The notes: generated from the sequence alone by a model not told the origin. 20,861 nt of DNA from Acidobacteriota bacterium (GCA_023418055.1 JAEZDP010000177.1:1-20861); one strand, 5' to 3'; positions 7,148 to 16,128 are shown, counted from the first letter of the stretch. Numbers and translations: made by a program.

Positions 7148-8572
7148 GTGAGGCGTCTGGTCTGGTGCGTGGGTGTATGGCTGGCGTGTGTCGTGGCCGG
7201 TGTCACGGCGTCGGCGCAGTCATCGCCCCAGCCGACGCCTGTGCCCCAGTTCCGCCTGTTCCTCGTCGATGGCACCGAGGTTGTCGTGCACGGCGAGCCG
7301 GCCCGGCTGGATGACCAGGTCATTGCCACCGTGCCTGTGGGTGCCGTGGACGCCGACGCGCCGCAATTACAGGCCGTGAGCCTTCCGCAGGCCGCGGTGA
7401 ACTGGACGCGTACCGACGCCTACAGCGCGGCGGTGCGGCTGGCGCGCTACACGGCGTCGAGCGCCGAGCGCGATTACGCAGCGTTCACTGACGACATCGC
7501 GCAGACGCTCGGCCGCGTGTCCTCGACGCCTGATCCTCTCGAACGCATCGCGCTCGTCACCCGGGCCCGCGACCGCCTGTCGGCCTGGCCGCGCGAGCAC
7601 TACGGCTACAGGCAGCGCGACGCCGAGGCCATGCTCACCGTCCTCGACGATGTACTGGCAGGATTGAGGGCGGCGGCGGGCCAGCAGCACTTCACGCTGA
7701 CGCTCGCCAGCGGGGTGGCGGCTGCGTCGGCCCCTCCCAGGCTGCGTCCGGTGCCATCCACGCAGGACCTGGCCCTGCAGGCCCTGACGCTGTCGCGTCA
7801 CGTGGCCGACCCCGCCGAACGTACCGCCCTGCTCGACCATGCCCTGCGGCTCGTCGGCGAGGCCACGGGCGCACCACGCGGGTGGGCGCGGGACGTTCGC
7901 CGCGACATCCGTCGTCAACTGGAGGCCGAACGCAAGGTGGCCCGTGCCTACGGGGCGCTGCGTGTGCAGGTGCTCGAGCGCGCGCAGGCGTCGCTCGAGC
8001 GGGCCGACGTGAAGGCACTGCTGGCCTTGCGGGAAGAGGTGAGCACGCGCGATCGGAAGCTCGGCGCGCGTCGCCCTGCGGCCATGCACGCGCTGCTGGC
8101 ACATCTCGAGTGGCAACTCGAGGAGGCCCGCCGCTGGCGCCTGGTGCTCGACCGCTGGCAGGAGCGGCAGCCCGTCGTCTCGAAATATGTGGCCAGCGTG
8201 GGCGAACTGCTGGGCGGCGTCGGCTCCGTGCGGCAGGCGCTCGAGGACATTCGCACCCTGGCGGGGCCGTCTCTGTCCGATCTCGACAAGGCAGACGCGT
8301 TGCTGGCCGGCATGCGTGTGCAGACCGAACGGCTGGACGTGCCCGCAGAAGCCATGGACGTCCATGCGCTCATCTCGTCGGTGCTCCAGATGACGGGGCG
8401 TGCCATCCAGACGCGTCGCCGGGCGACGCAGGAAGGCAGCCTGGCCCGGGCGTGGGAGGCGTCCGCCGCGGCGGCCGGTGCGTTGATGACGCTCGACCGG
8501 ACGCGCAGCGACCTGGCCGACCTCGACGCGCCACCGCGCCGCGCGGCTGCCGCGCAGAGCCCTCCACGCTGA
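7148..8572 (+). CDS. Exported helical protein of unknown function, coupled to addBA
   Basis: I start at GTG 7148 because it directly opens a signal peptide (MRRLVWCVGVWLACVVAGV, end TASAQ) and follows an AGGGGA tract. The frame is open upstream but without plausible protein. The 474-residue product begins with a short beta-rich segment (FRLFLVDGTEVVVHGEPARL, then VIATVPVG) and is otherwise rich in Ala, Arg and Leu helices, with a coiled-coil look from residue 250 onward. A helical motif DP-x-ER-x-AL-xxx-A-xx-L occurs twice, at residues 129 and 221, suggesting an internal duplication. There are no metal, nucleotide or catalytic motifs. Its stop overlaps the addB ATG by one base, so it is co-transcribed with, and probably translationally coupled to, a cytoplasmic DNA repair enzyme. 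That is odd for an exported protein. I do not recognise a named family. Confidence 0.8.
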   Translation: MRRLVWCVGVWLACVVAGVTASAQSSPQPTPVPQFRLFLVDGTEVVVHGEPARLDDQVIATVPVGAVDADAPQLQAVSLPQAAVNWTRTDAYSAAVRLARYTASSAERDYAAFTDDIAQTLGRVSSTPDPLERIALVTRARDRLSAWPREHYGYRQRDAEAMLTVLDDVLAGLRAAAGQQHFTLTLASGVAAASAPPRLRPVPSTQDLALQALTLSRHVADPAERTALLDHALRLVGEATGAPRGWARDVRRDIRRQLEAERKVARAYGALRVQVLERAQASLERADVKALLALREEVSTRDRKLGARRPAAMHALLAHLEWQLEEARRWRLVLDRWQERQPVVSKYVASVGELLGGVGSVRQALEDIRTLAGPSLSDLDKADALLAGMRVQTERLDVPAEAMDVHALISSVLQMTGRAIQTRRRATQEGSLARAWEASAAAAGALMTLDRTRSDLADLDAPPRRAAAAQSPPR

Positions 8573-11556
8573 TGCCATCCGCGGTCCGCCTGATACGCGC
8601 TGCCGACCTCGACGCGTGGCAGCGCGCGCTCGTGTCGCTCTGTCAGGCGGGCGCGCCCGAGACGCACCTGACGCGTGTGGTCCTCGTGCCCAGCCGGCAG
8701 GCCGGCGAGCAGTTGCGGCGGACCATCGAACATCGCGTCCTGCACGAAGGGTGGACGACGCCGGCGGCGCTTGCCGTGCCGCTCGGGCTGCCCCTGGCAC
8801 CCGCCGTGCCGCCCGCGACCGTGGTGATGGCGCCGCGCACCGTGACGCGCGAGGGCTGGTACGCATTGGTGCATGCCTTCAGCGGCGACCCGCGACCGCG
8901 CGTGACCCCCATTGCGCAGGAGGTGCTGATGGCCGCTGCCGCGCGCGAGGCCGCGGCGGCAGGCACGTCCGCGCCGTTCCTCATCCGTCCCGGACTGGTC
9001 GCCGAGATGGTGCGCCTGCGCGAGGCGCTCGGGCGCCTGGGCCACGGGCTCGACAGCGCCGCGGCGACGCTCCTGCCCGACCTCGAAGCCGAGGCCGCCT
9101 CGGACCGCGGCGCGGCACGCCTGCTCCAGCAGACACATTTCCTCCTGGCGGCCTTCGGTGCCTACGACGCGAGCCTTGCCCGCGCGGGGCTTCTCGACGA
9201 GGCCGCGCTGAGGCGTGCGGTCGTGCCCGCCACCGCCCGATTGCCCGTGCGGCACGTCGTCGTCACGGTGGGCGATCACCGGTCCGACCCTGACGGACTG
9301 TGGCCGGCGGATCTCGAACACCTCGACAGCCTGGATCTCGATCGCCTCGACGTGCTGTACACCGGCAGGGAAGGGCAGGTCGGCTTCGAGCGTCGCTGCC
9401 GGGAGCGCTGGCCCGACGCGCTGGCTGTGCGGGTGGACTCCCAGCGGCCCTTGCGAGGACGGCTCGAGACGCCCTCGTCGGACGCCACCTGGTTCACCTT
9501 CCGCGACCGGGAAGAAGAGGTGATCGGCTTTGCACGGCGGCTGAAGGCCACTGGCGACGAGGACGTGTCGCACACGGCCCTCGTCTATCGGCGCCCACTG
9601 CCGTATCTCTACCTCGCGCAGCAGGTGCTGACGACGGCTGGCGTGCCGTACGAGGCTGCGGAGACGTTGCCGCTGGCTGCCGAACCCTGGGCCGCGGCGC
9701 TCGACGTGCTCGTCGACAGCGTCCTGGCCGATTACACGCGCAGCACCCTCGTGGCATGGCTGCGGCATCCCTTGTTCCTGTTCGTCGATGCGGCAGGGGT
9801 GGAACTGCCGCCTCGGGCCGTCGAGGCCTTCGACCGTCTCCTGGCCCGCGACCGCTACCTTGGGTCGCCGGCGCGTCTGATCGAACTGGTCGAGGCATGG
9901 CGCGACGGGCACACGGTCGGATCTCCACGCGACCTGCCAGGAGCGTTGCACGTGGCTTCGACGCTCCTGCCGCTGCTGGCCTCGCTCGAGCCGCTGCGAC
10001 ACGAGGCCCCGGCCGCCCTGCACCTCGATCGGATTGCCGACGTGCTCGAGCGGCTGGCAAGGCCTGTCGAGGGCGATGCGTCGGCCGTCAGCCGGAGTCG
10101 TCGCGTGCGTGCCGCCGTGCGCGACGTGATCGAGACGCTGCGCGCCGCCCTGCGCGAGTTCGACCCGAGGCCCGTGCACGCGCGCGAGGCGTGTGCGGTG
10201 CTGCGCCGCTGGATCGAGGGCCACACGTTTGCTGCCCGCCGTGGAGGCCACGGTGTGCAGGTGCTCGATGCCGCCTCCGCCCGCTTCGCCGTCGTGCGCC
10301 ACATGCGGCTGGTGGGGCTCGTCGATGGCGAGTGGCCCGAAGCCACGGCGCGCAACGTCTTTTATCCGTCCTTCCTGCTGGCGCGGCTCGGATGGCCGGA
10401 CGAACGCGAGCGCACGGCCGCCACTCGCGCGGCCTTTGCCGACCTGCTCGAACTTCCCTCCGAGGCCGTCGGCGTCTCGGTGCCCGAGCTCGAGCAGGAC
10501 GCCGTGGTCAGGCCCTCGGCGTTGCTCGACGAACTCGCCGTCTTCACGCCGCCGCGCCGTCTGCCTGTGGCTGCCGACGAGGCCACCCGCATCGTGACGC
10601 CCGAAGGCGCGCTGCTTGCGCCGGAGATCCCGGTGCCAGCCTGGGAGGCGCATCCGGAGACGCGCGAGTGGCTGCAGTGGCGCATCACTCGCGGCCAGCA
10701 CGCCACGCCCTCGGGGCAGACCGAGCCGACCCGGGCGGCGCGCTACAGTGTCACCGCGGTCGAACGGTATCTGCAGTGCCCGTTTCAGTACTTTGCGGCC
10801 AGCATCCTGCGTCTCGGCGAGGAACCCGACGACGAAGACGGCTTGCCGTCGCGCGATGCGGGCGTGTTCGTGCACGACGTCCTGCGTGCGTGTTTCGCCG
10901 CGTGGGAGCGCGCGGGCCACCTGCGCATCACGCCGGACGACCTGCCTGCCGCGCGGGCGCTCTTCCACGAGGTCGCGCAGCACGCACTGCTGCGGCTGCC
11001 GCCCGCGGACCGTCCGCTCGAGCGGCTGCGGCTGTTCGGGTCGTCGGTCGCCTCGGGACTGCTCGAGAAGGTGCTGCGTGTCGAAGTCGAGTCGTTCGGC
11101 GACGTCGCCAGCCGTGAGCTCGAGCTCGAGTTCGATGGGCACGTCACGGTGCCCGTAGGCGACGGCGAGCGCCGCGTGCCGATTCGCGGGCGTATCGACA
11201 GGGTGGACCGCACCGATGAGGGCGGCGTGCGCGTCATCGACTACAAGAGCGGCCGGCGGCCGCAGCAGGACGGCCTGCAGCCTGCCGTCTACGCGCTCGC
11301 GATGGTGGAGCGCGACCGTGATCTGGGCCGGCCCTCCACCGTGGCCCAGAGCGGGTACGTGGCCCTGCGCGAGGTGTCGCCCTGGGCAGCGACCGTCAAA
11401 CGCGCGGACGATGCCGCGGACGACGCGCGCACGTTCGGCGAGGCCGTGGCGTCGATCGAGGCCGGCGAGTTCCCCGTCCGCCCGGCCAGCATCTTCCGCT
11501 GCCGGTTCTGTGCGTACCCCAACGTCTGCCGGAAGGACTACGTCGGTGACGACTGA
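8572..11556 (+). CDS. addB: AddB-type subunit of AddAB helicase-nuclease (PD-(D/E)XK, Fe-S)
   Basis: Partner of AddA in the enzyme that unwinds and resects double-strand DNA ends to prepare them for RecA. The ATG at 8572 overlaps the previous stop by one base and begins a family-like N-terminus; the product has 994 residues. The N-terminal helicase-like half keeps VVLVPSRQAGEQLRR but has no Walker A lysine, as in many Gram-negative AddB proteins, so ATPase activity is unlikely. The C-terminal nuclease is clear: SVTAVERYLQCPFQYF (Cys736), FVHDVL (His768), GRIDRVD (Asp876) and VIDYKSG (Asp890, Lys892). Cys977, Cys980 and Cys986 in CRFCAYPNVC, together with Cys736, form the 4Fe-4S staple typical of AddB. 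All catalytic and cluster residues are intact. addA starts 11 bases before this gene ends. Confidence 0.93.
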   Translation: MPSAVRLIRAADLDAWQRALVSLCQAGAPETHLTRVVLVPSRQAGEQLRRTIEHRVLHEGWTTPAALAVPLGLPLAPAVPPATVVMAPRTVTREGWYALVHAFSGDPRPRVTPIAQEVLMAAAAREAAAAGTSAPFLIRPGLVAEMVRLREALGRLGHGLDSAAATLLPDLEAEAASDRGAARLLQQTHFLLAAFGAYDASLARAGLLDEAALRRAVVPATARLPVRHVVVTVGDHRSDPDGLWPADLEHLDSLDLDRLDVLYTGREGQVGFERRCRERWPDALAVRVDSQRPLRGRLETPSSDATWFTFRDREEEVIGFARRLKATGDEDVSHTALVYRRPLPYLYLAQQVLTTAGVPYEAAETLPLAAEPWAAALDVLVDSVLADYTRSTLVAWLRHPLFLFVDAAGVELPPRAVEAFDRLLARDRYLGSPARLIELVEAWRDGHTVGSPRDLPGALHVASTLLPLLASLEPLRHEAPAALHLDRIADVLERLARPVEGDASAVSRSRRVRAAVRDVIETLRAALREFDPRPVHAREACAVLRRWIEGHTFAARRGGHGVQVLDAASARFAVVRHMRLVGLVDGEWPEATARNVFYPSFLLARLGWPDERERTAATRAAFADLLELPSEAVGVSVPELEQDAVVRPSALLDELAVFTPPRRLPVAADEATRIVTPEGALLAPEIPVPAWEAHPETREWLQWRITRGQHATPSGQTEPTRAARYSVTAVERYLQCPFQYFAASILRLGEEPDDEDGLPSRDAGVFVHDVLRACFAAWERAGHLRITPDDLPAARALFHEVAQHALLRLPPADRPLERLRLFGSSVASGLLEKVLRVEVESFGDVASRELELEFDGHVTVPVGDGERRVPIRGRIDRVDRTDEGGVRVIDYKSGRRPQQDGLQPAVYALAMVERDRDLGRPSTVAQSGYVALREVSPWAATVKRADDAADDARTFGEAVASIEAGEFPVRPASIFRCRFCAYPNVCRKDYVGDD

Positions 11557-14500
11557 TCGGCCGCCCGTCGACCAGCCCGTCCGCGATTGGGCCACGGACC
11601 CCGCGCACCATGTCGTCCTCGAGGCGTCGGCAGGCACGGGCAAGACGCGCGTGCTCGTCGACCGCTATCTGGCCCTGCTCGAGGCGGGCGTCGACCCGTC
11701 GCACATCCTCGCGATCACCTTCACGCGCAAGGCCGCCGCCGAGATGCGTGAGCGCATCCTGACGGATCTCGTGGCGCGGTCGCCTGGGCGATGGCAGCTG
11801 CTGCGCGACCGGGCGCAGGACATCGCCGTCTCGACCATCGACGCGTTCTGCTTCTCGCTGTTGCGTGAGTTCCCGCTCGAGGCCGGGCTCGACCCGGGCT
11901 TCAGCCTCGCCGACGAGACCGAGATTGCGCGACTGACCGAAATGGCGGTGGATGCCGCGTTGCGCGAAAGCCGCCGCCGTGCCGCGCGCGACGAGTCGCT
12001 GCGCCTGGCCTTTGCGCAGCTCTCGATCTCACGGCTGGCGCAGGGCCTGCACGCACTGCTCGCTCGACGGTACGTGGCTCCCGCGGCACTGCGCACGTAC
12101 TTGCGGGGGCGTGTGCGTGCGGTGCGATCGGAGGTGGCGGTGGCCGACGCCGTGCGGGAGACCCTGCGGCGCGAACTGGACGCCGCGCCAGGCTGCCTGG
12201 CCGCCTTCGTCGATGCGGGGCCCGTTGGCGTTCCCGGCTACGAGCTGTGCCGCCGCGACCTCGACCGCCTCGTCTCGCAGGGCCCGATGGCGCCATCCGA
12301 GGTGCGTGCCGCGATCGATGGCGTAGCCGGCTGGGTGCTGACCCGTGCCGGAGAGGTACGGCGTCGCCCGAACGCCCGCAAGGACCAGTTCCCGAGCGCG
12401 CAGCACTGGACCACCTGCTCGGCGGCGCTGCCAGCCGTCGGCAGCGCGGTGCGGGCCGCCCTGGCGCGCTTCGACGACGGGCTGAACGTGCTGCTGGCGC
12501 GCGGCATCTACCGGATGTTCCGCATCGCGCTGCGGCGGTACCGCGAGACGTTGGTGCTGCACGACGCACTGGACTTCTCGGAGGTGCTGGCGCGGGCGGT
12601 CGCGCTGCTCGGGCAGATGGACGAGTTCTCGCGCAGCCGCTTCCGGCTCGAGTCACGGTACCAGCACGTGCTGGTCGACGAGTTCCAGGACACGAGCCGC
12701 CTGCAGTGGGCCCTCGTGGCCGAACTCATCCGCTCGTGGGGCGAAGGCGACGGCGCCGCCGATGCCTCGGGCGTGCCGCCCTCGATCTTCGTGGTCGGAG
12801 ACAGGAAACAATCCATTTACCGATTCAGGGACGCCGACGTGGGCCTGCTCGACGAAGCCGCGCGCTACATCGCGCAACTCGGGTCGAACGACAGGGTACG
12901 CGGGGCCATCGCGCAGAGTTTCCGGTCGAGGCCTGCGCTGCTGGCGTTTGCCAACGACGTGGCTGCCGCCATGGTGGCTCCGGACGCCCCGGGCGCCGTG
13001 GCCTTCCGGTACGCCGACAGCGACCGCTTTCCCGTGGACGCCGGCGTCCTCCAGACCGCCCCCGCCGAGACGTCTCCGCTGGGGCTGGTCATCGGCGAAG
13101 ACAGCGAGGGCTGTGCCAGGGGCGTGGCCGACGAGGTGGTCCGTCTGCTCGAGCACGGCACCGTGGACGACCGCGACACGCGCACGCCGCGCCGGGTGCG
13201 TCCCGGCGACATCGCGATCCTCTTCCGGTCGCGGGAGAGCCATCGCGACTTCGAGGAGGCCCTCGCGGAGCGGCATGTGCCGAGCTACGTCTACAAGGGG
13301 CTCGGGTTCTACGACGCGGACGAGATCAAGGACCTCGTCGCCCTGGTGCGCTACCTGGCGGTGCCCGAGTCGGACGTGCGTGCAGCGGCGTTGCTGCGGT
13401 CGCGGTTCGTGGGTCTGTCCGATGAGGCCTTGCGGCGCCTCGCACCCGCGCTGGCGTCTGCGCTGCGAGAGCCGCGGCCGGACCTGCCCGCTCTGCCTCC
13501 CGAAGACGCCGGGGCACTTGCCCGCTGGCAGGCCGCCCTCCCGCGCTGGACGACGCTGTCGTTGTCGCTGCCGCCCGCCGAAGTGATCGACAGGGTCATC
13601 GAGGAGACGGCGTGGGCGTTCGAATGGCGCGGCACGCGCAGCGACCAGGCGCGCGAGAACGTCAAGAAGTTCCGTGCGCTCGTCCGGCGCATCCAGAACC
13701 GCGGCTACGCCACGATGGCCCGCATCGCCGCGCACATCGACCGGCTCTCGGCCGGCGACGAGTCCAACGCGGCCCTGCACGCGCTCGACGCCGTGAACCT
13801 CATGACCATTCACGCGTCGAAGGGCCTCGAGTACCCCATCGTCTTCGTCGTCAACGTCACCCGCGGGACCGGCGGCATCCCGCCGGCCATGCGCGTCGTC
13901 TCGTCGCCCGACGACGACCGGCCGCTCGTGGCGGTGTCCACCTACGACCGCGACACGGCGCGCGTCGAGGCCGGACAGGATCGCGAGGAGTCGAAACGGC
14001 TCGTCTACGTGGCACTGACGCGGGCCCGCGAGCGCCTGTACCTGAGCGCGCCCGTGCCGCGCTCGGGCCGCCAGGTGTTGCGGGGCAGCCTGGCCGAGGT
14101 CCTGCCGGCAGACCTCGTGGGGTTGCTGACGACGCTGCCGGAACCCGGCTGCGCCGACGCGTACTGGCAGGGCGAACGCGTCAGGCATCACTTTCGCGTA
14201 TGCCACGCCACGCCACGTGCGGCACACGCGAACCAGGCGACAGACGACGTGCGGGTCACGAACGACGTGCCGCCGGGCCTGCGGCCGATCGACGCCTCGC
14301 GTGGCATACGGCAGTCGGTGACGGCGCTCGCGCTCGGCCATGCGCCGAGCCCCCACGCCGATCCCGACCACCGCCTGGTGGACGATGAGGTGATCGTCGG
14401 GCGCCTGGTGCATCGTCTGCTGGCGCGGGGTCGTGCGGCGATGAGCGACGACGACCTGCGCGCCCTGGTTCGCCGGCTGGTGATGGCCGACGAGGCCGCC

Positions 14501-14872
14501 GGGGTCAGCGACGACCATGTCGATGACGTCATCCGCCTGTTTCGCGTCGTTCACGCCGACGCGGACCTGCGCACGTGGCTGGCGCATCCGCAGGCGCAGT
14601 TCGAAGTGCCGATCTCGCTGCGCGAGTCGTCGCTCGCCGGACACGACGTCACCGTGCGGGGCACCATCGACTGCGTGGTGCCAGATACGGACGTGGTCGT
14701 GGTGGTGGAGTTCAAGACCGGCGCGCCGCGCCGATGGCATCAGCGTCAGCTCGACATCTACAAGGAGGCGGTGACCAGGCTGTGGCCAGGACGGCGGGTG
14801 GACGCCCGGCTGGTCTACGCAGCCGCACCGCGCGAGCGGACGGCCGTGGCCGCGCGCCTGCCGTTCGACTGA
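11546..14872 (+). CDS. addA: AddA-type UvrD/Rep-family helicase with C-terminal nuclease domain
   Basis: ATP-driven 3'-to-5' helicase and nuclease subunit of AddAB. GTG 11546 is chosen because it lies 11 bases inside addB and gives a normal short N-terminus before Walker A; the product has 1108 residues. Superfamily 1 motifs appear in order: ASAGTGKT (27-34), ITFTRKAAAEMR (57-68), VLVDEFQDTS (375-384), VVGDRKQSIYRFRDAD (416-431), QSFRSRPALL, VNLMTIHASKGLEYP (750-764) and RLVYVALTRARERLYL (818-833). The C-terminal RecB-like nuclease has His956, Asp1042 in RGTIDC, and Glu1055/Lys1057 in EFKTG, with a QLDIYKEAV motif after it. Both helicase and nuclease sites look intact. It is slightly shorter than Bacillus AddA (about 1230 residues). 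It ends 25 bases from the convergent small zinc protein. Confidence 0.95.
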   Translation: MTTDRPPVDQPVRDWATDPAHHVVLEASAGTGKTRVLVDRYLALLEAGVDPSHILAITFTRKAAAEMRERILTDLVARSPGRWQLLRDRAQDIAVSTIDAFCFSLLREFPLEAGLDPGFSLADETEIARLTEMAVDAALRESRRRAARDESLRLAFAQLSISRLAQGLHALLARRYVAPAALRTYLRGRVRAVRSEVAVADAVRETLRRELDAAPGCLAAFVDAGPVGVPGYELCRRDLDRLVSQGPMAPSEVRAAIDGVAGWVLTRAGEVRRRPNARKDQFPSAQHWTTCSAALPAVGSAVRAALARFDDGLNVLLARGIYRMFRIALRRYRETLVLHDALDFSEVLARAVALLGQMDEFSRSRFRLESRYQHVLVDEFQDTSRLQWALVAELIRSWGEGDGAADASGVPPSIFVVGDRKQSIYRFRDADVGLLDEAARYIAQLGSNDRVRGAIAQSFRSRPALLAFANDVAAAMVAPDAPGAVAFRYADSDRFPVDAGVLQTAPAETSPLGLVIGEDSEGCARGVADEVVRLLEHGTVDDRDTRTPRRVRPGDIAILFRSRESHRDFEEALAERHVPSYVYKGLGFYDADEIKDLVALVRYLAVPESDVRAAALLRSRFVGLSDEALRRLAPALASALREPRPDLPALPPEDAGALARWQAALPRWTTLSLSLPPAEVIDRVIEETAWAFEWRGTRSDQARENVKKFRALVRRIQNRGYATMARIAAHIDRLSAGDESNAALHALDAVNLMTIHASKGLEYPIVFVVNVTRGTGGIPPAMRVVSSPDDDRPLVAVSTYDRDTARVEAGQDREESKRLVYVALTRARERLYLSAPVPRSGRQVLRGSLAEVLPADLVGLLTTLPEPGCADAYWQGERVRHHFRVCHATPRAAHANQATDDVRVTNDVPPGLRPIDASRGIRQSVTALALGHAPSPHADPDHRLVDDEVIVGRLVHRLLARGRAAMSDDDLRALVRRLVMADEAAGVSDDHVDDVIRLFRVVHADADLRTWLAHPQAQFEVPISLRESSLAGHDVTVRGTIDCVVPDTDVVVVVEFKTGAPRRWHQRQLDIYKEAVTRLWPGRRVDARLVYAAAPRERTAVAARLPFD

Positions 14873-14897
14873 CGCCCGTGCCTTCCATCGGCACGCG
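14873..14897. terminator. Short hairpin between convergent genes, possible weak bidirectional terminator
   Basis: CGTGCC (14877-14882) and GGCACG (14890-14895) form a 6-bp stem with a 7-base loop, filling the gap between the addA stop and the stop of the minus-strand zinc protein. An outer CG/CG pair could extend it past a two-base bulge. No T-run follows on either strand, so intrinsic termination is doubtful; position is the main support. Confidence 0.3.
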
Positions 14898-15089
14898 TCA
14901 CCGGCGCGAGCCCCGCCAGTCGTCGTCGGGCACCGCCGTGCGGTCGGCCTCTTCGAAGTAGTCGCACTCCGGACACACCCACTCGAGCACCATGCGCCGC
15001 GAGTCCTGCAGGGTGCCCGGGATGCGCTGCACCTGCTCCACGTCACGCAACCGCATGTATTCGCCGCACATCGGACACTCGAGCTTCAC
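14898..15089 (-). CDS. Small double-CxxC (zinc-ribbon-like) protein
   Basis: The 63-residue product starts at GTG 15089, six bases after a strong GGAGGG ribosome site. It carries two CxxC pairs: CPMCGEYM at residues 5-12 and CPECDYFEE near residues 39-47, separated by a basic, helix-like middle (RLRDVEQVQRIPG). Four cysteines in this layout normally bind one zinc ion as a ribbon. The tail is acidic then basic. Such short proteins are common but uncharacterised; nucleic-acid or protein binding is possible, and the sequence does not say which. It faces addA (25-base gap) and is divergent from the DnaJ-finger gene at 15196. Confidence 0.8.
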   Translation of the reverse strand: MKLECPMCGEYMRLRDVEQVQRIPGTLQDSRRMVLEWVCPECDYFEEADRTAVPDDDWRGSRR

Positions 15090-15095
15090 GGGACA

Positions 15096-15101
15096 CCCTC
15101 C
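15096..15101 (-). promoter_or_regulatory. Ribosome binding site deciding the GTG start at 15089
   Basis: The minus strand reads GGAGGG here, with six bases to the GTG. It supports both the existence and the start of the small double-CxxC gene. Confidence 0.65.
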
Positions 15102-15131
15102 GATCGGCCAATCGGCAGCCGCCTGCGCGGC

Positions 15132-15161
15132 TTGACAACGTGGGGAGCGCGTCCCTACGCT
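15132..15161 (+). promoter_or_regulatory. Sigma-70-like promoter upstream of the DnaJ-finger gene
   Basis: A perfect TTGACA (15132-15137), an 18-base spacer, then TACGCT (15156-15161). The -10 keeps the first two and last bases of TATAAT. A transcript start near 15168 leaves about 28 bases before ATG 15196. This is the best -35 match in the window. Confidence 0.6.
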
Positions 15162-15195
15162 AACCGCTCCATGCGCCGGCGGGCGCTGCCACAGG

Positions 15196-15741
15196 ATGCA
15201 CGATTACTACCGCATCGCGGACGTCTGGGACGGCTCCCACCGAGCCAGCCGGGTGCAGGTTCGCGCGCCGTGGTGGCGTACGCTGCCGGGCACGCCCGAG
15301 TGGCAGTCGCGCACACGCAGCGGTCGGCCGCCGGTGCTCGATCCCGATGGCACCGCGTCGATGTGCTGGCGAGACGACGCGGCCCTCGACTTCCCGTCCT
15401 TGCATGGTCCGGCCGAACGCATGCGGCGCGCCTTTCTCGCCCAGGACGACCCCATCGCCCGACTGCCGCTCGTCGTGGACGTGCCGCAGCGGCGGACGGA
15501 ACGCGCCTCGCGTGTTCCTGTCGAAGTGGTCGTGCCGTCCCTCTGTGCGGCGTGCGGCGGCCGGGGTGAGGCGTGGGGCGATCCGTGCGCCGGCTGTGGC
15601 GGCACGGGCGTGGCGCCCCAGCGCCGGTATGTCGTCCTGCGCCTGCCCATGGGTGTCCGTGACGGCGCCCACCTCCGGTACCCCTACGACGTGCCCCACG
15701 CGAAGCCGTTGCTGCTCGACGTCCGCGTGCGCGTGCGGTGA
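15196..15741 (+). CDS. J-domain-less protein with half of a DnaJ zinc finger and a DnaJ-like C-terminal segment
   Basis: The 181-residue product has no signal peptide and no J domain (no HPD). Its centre holds two CxxCxGxG motifs, CAACGGRG (117-124) and CAGCGGTG (131-138), which are enough to bind one zinc ion; full DnaJ has four such motifs and two ions. Just before it is PVEVVVPSLC, and just after it VVLRLPMGVRDGAHLR (146-161), matching the DnaJ text in which the finger is followed by a PxGVxxGxxLR strand. The end DVRVRVR matches the DnaJ strand LxVxVxV. The first 100 residues are tryptophan- and arginine-rich and unrecognised. I infer a client-binding DnaJ C-terminal relic rather than an Hsp70 partner. 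Its stop overlaps the next start (GTGA). Confidence 0.8.
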   Translation: MHDYYRIADVWDGSHRASRVQVRAPWWRTLPGTPEWQSRTRSGRPPVLDPDGTASMCWRDDAALDFPSLHGPAERMRRAFLAQDDPIARLPLVVDVPQRRTERASRVPVEVVVPSLCAACGGRGEAWGDPCAGCGGTGVAPQRRYVVLRLPMGVRDGAHLRYPYDVPHAKPLLLDVRVRVR

Positions 15742-16127
15742 CTCGCATCGCCCTCCACATCGATCTGCTGGGCCGCCTGTACCTGGTGGCCGGCTGGCTC
15801 GCCCTGCTCGTCTCGCTGTCGCTGGTGGCGCTCGGCCTGGCGGCGTTTGGCCTGGCCGGGCCCGCCGGTCCCGACGTGCCCACGAGCCTGGCCGCCTTCG
15901 TGTTCTTCGGACTCGCGCTCGTGTTCGTACTGTGGGCCGGCACGCTGGCGCTCGTCGGCTGGGCCTTGCGGGCCTATCGCCCCTGGGCGCGCCTGGCGGC
16001 GATGGTGCTCGCCGTGGTCAACCTGTTCGTCATCCCGTTCGGGACGGCACTGGCCGTCTACTCCGCGTGGGTCCTCCTGCAGGCGGCGGGCAAGGACGCC
16101 TTCGAAACTCATCAGGACCGTGTATGA
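15738..16127 (+). CDS. Small integral membrane protein
   Basis: GTG 15738 overlaps the previous stop by four bases, so translation is probably coupled to the DnaJ-finger protein. The 129 residues contain three or four hydrophobic helices (about 10-42, 50-80 and 85-115). The stretch RPWARLAAMVLAVVNLFVIP followed by GTALAVYSAWVLL matches a pattern I know from small uncharacterised membrane proteins, in which a PWAR loop precedes an N-L-xxx-P-x-GTA-x-x-x-Y-x-x-WVL helix. No catalytic residues are visible. The C-terminus is soluble and acidic. Function unknown; the overlap suggests it works with, or localises, its upstream partner. Confidence 0.8.
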   Translation: MTRIALHIDLLGRLYLVAGWLALLVSLSLVALGLAAFGLAGPAGPDVPTSLAAFVFFGLALVFVLWAGTLALVGWALRAYRPWARLAAMVLAVVNLFVIPFGTALAVYSAWVLLQAAGKDAFETHQDRV

Positions 16128-16128
16128 T
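16100..16128 (+). promoter_or_regulatory. Candidate promoter for the DUF4870 gene
   Basis: CTTCGA (16100-16105), a 17-base spacer, then TATGAT (16123-16128), which matches TATAAT at five of six positions. It overlaps the end of the upstream membrane-protein gene. The predicted transcript would start near 16135 and carry a leader of about 165 bases. Confidence 0.45.

Noticed and set aside
7948..11643. Minus-strand open frame of over 1200 codons opposite addB.
   Set aside because: The plus-strand AddB shows intact nuclease and cysteine motifs; the antisense frame has none and is an effect of composition.
12653..15046. Long minus-strand frame opposite addA, running into the small zinc protein region.
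   Set aside because: No motif is present. It conflicts with the SF1 helicase motifs on the plus strand and with the CxxC gene in another minus frame.
15109..15138. Divergent promoter for the small zinc protein sharing the TTGACAA site (TTGTCA on the minus strand).
   Set aside because: The -10 at the correct distance reads CCGATT, with two of six matches, so only the plus-strand promoter is supported.
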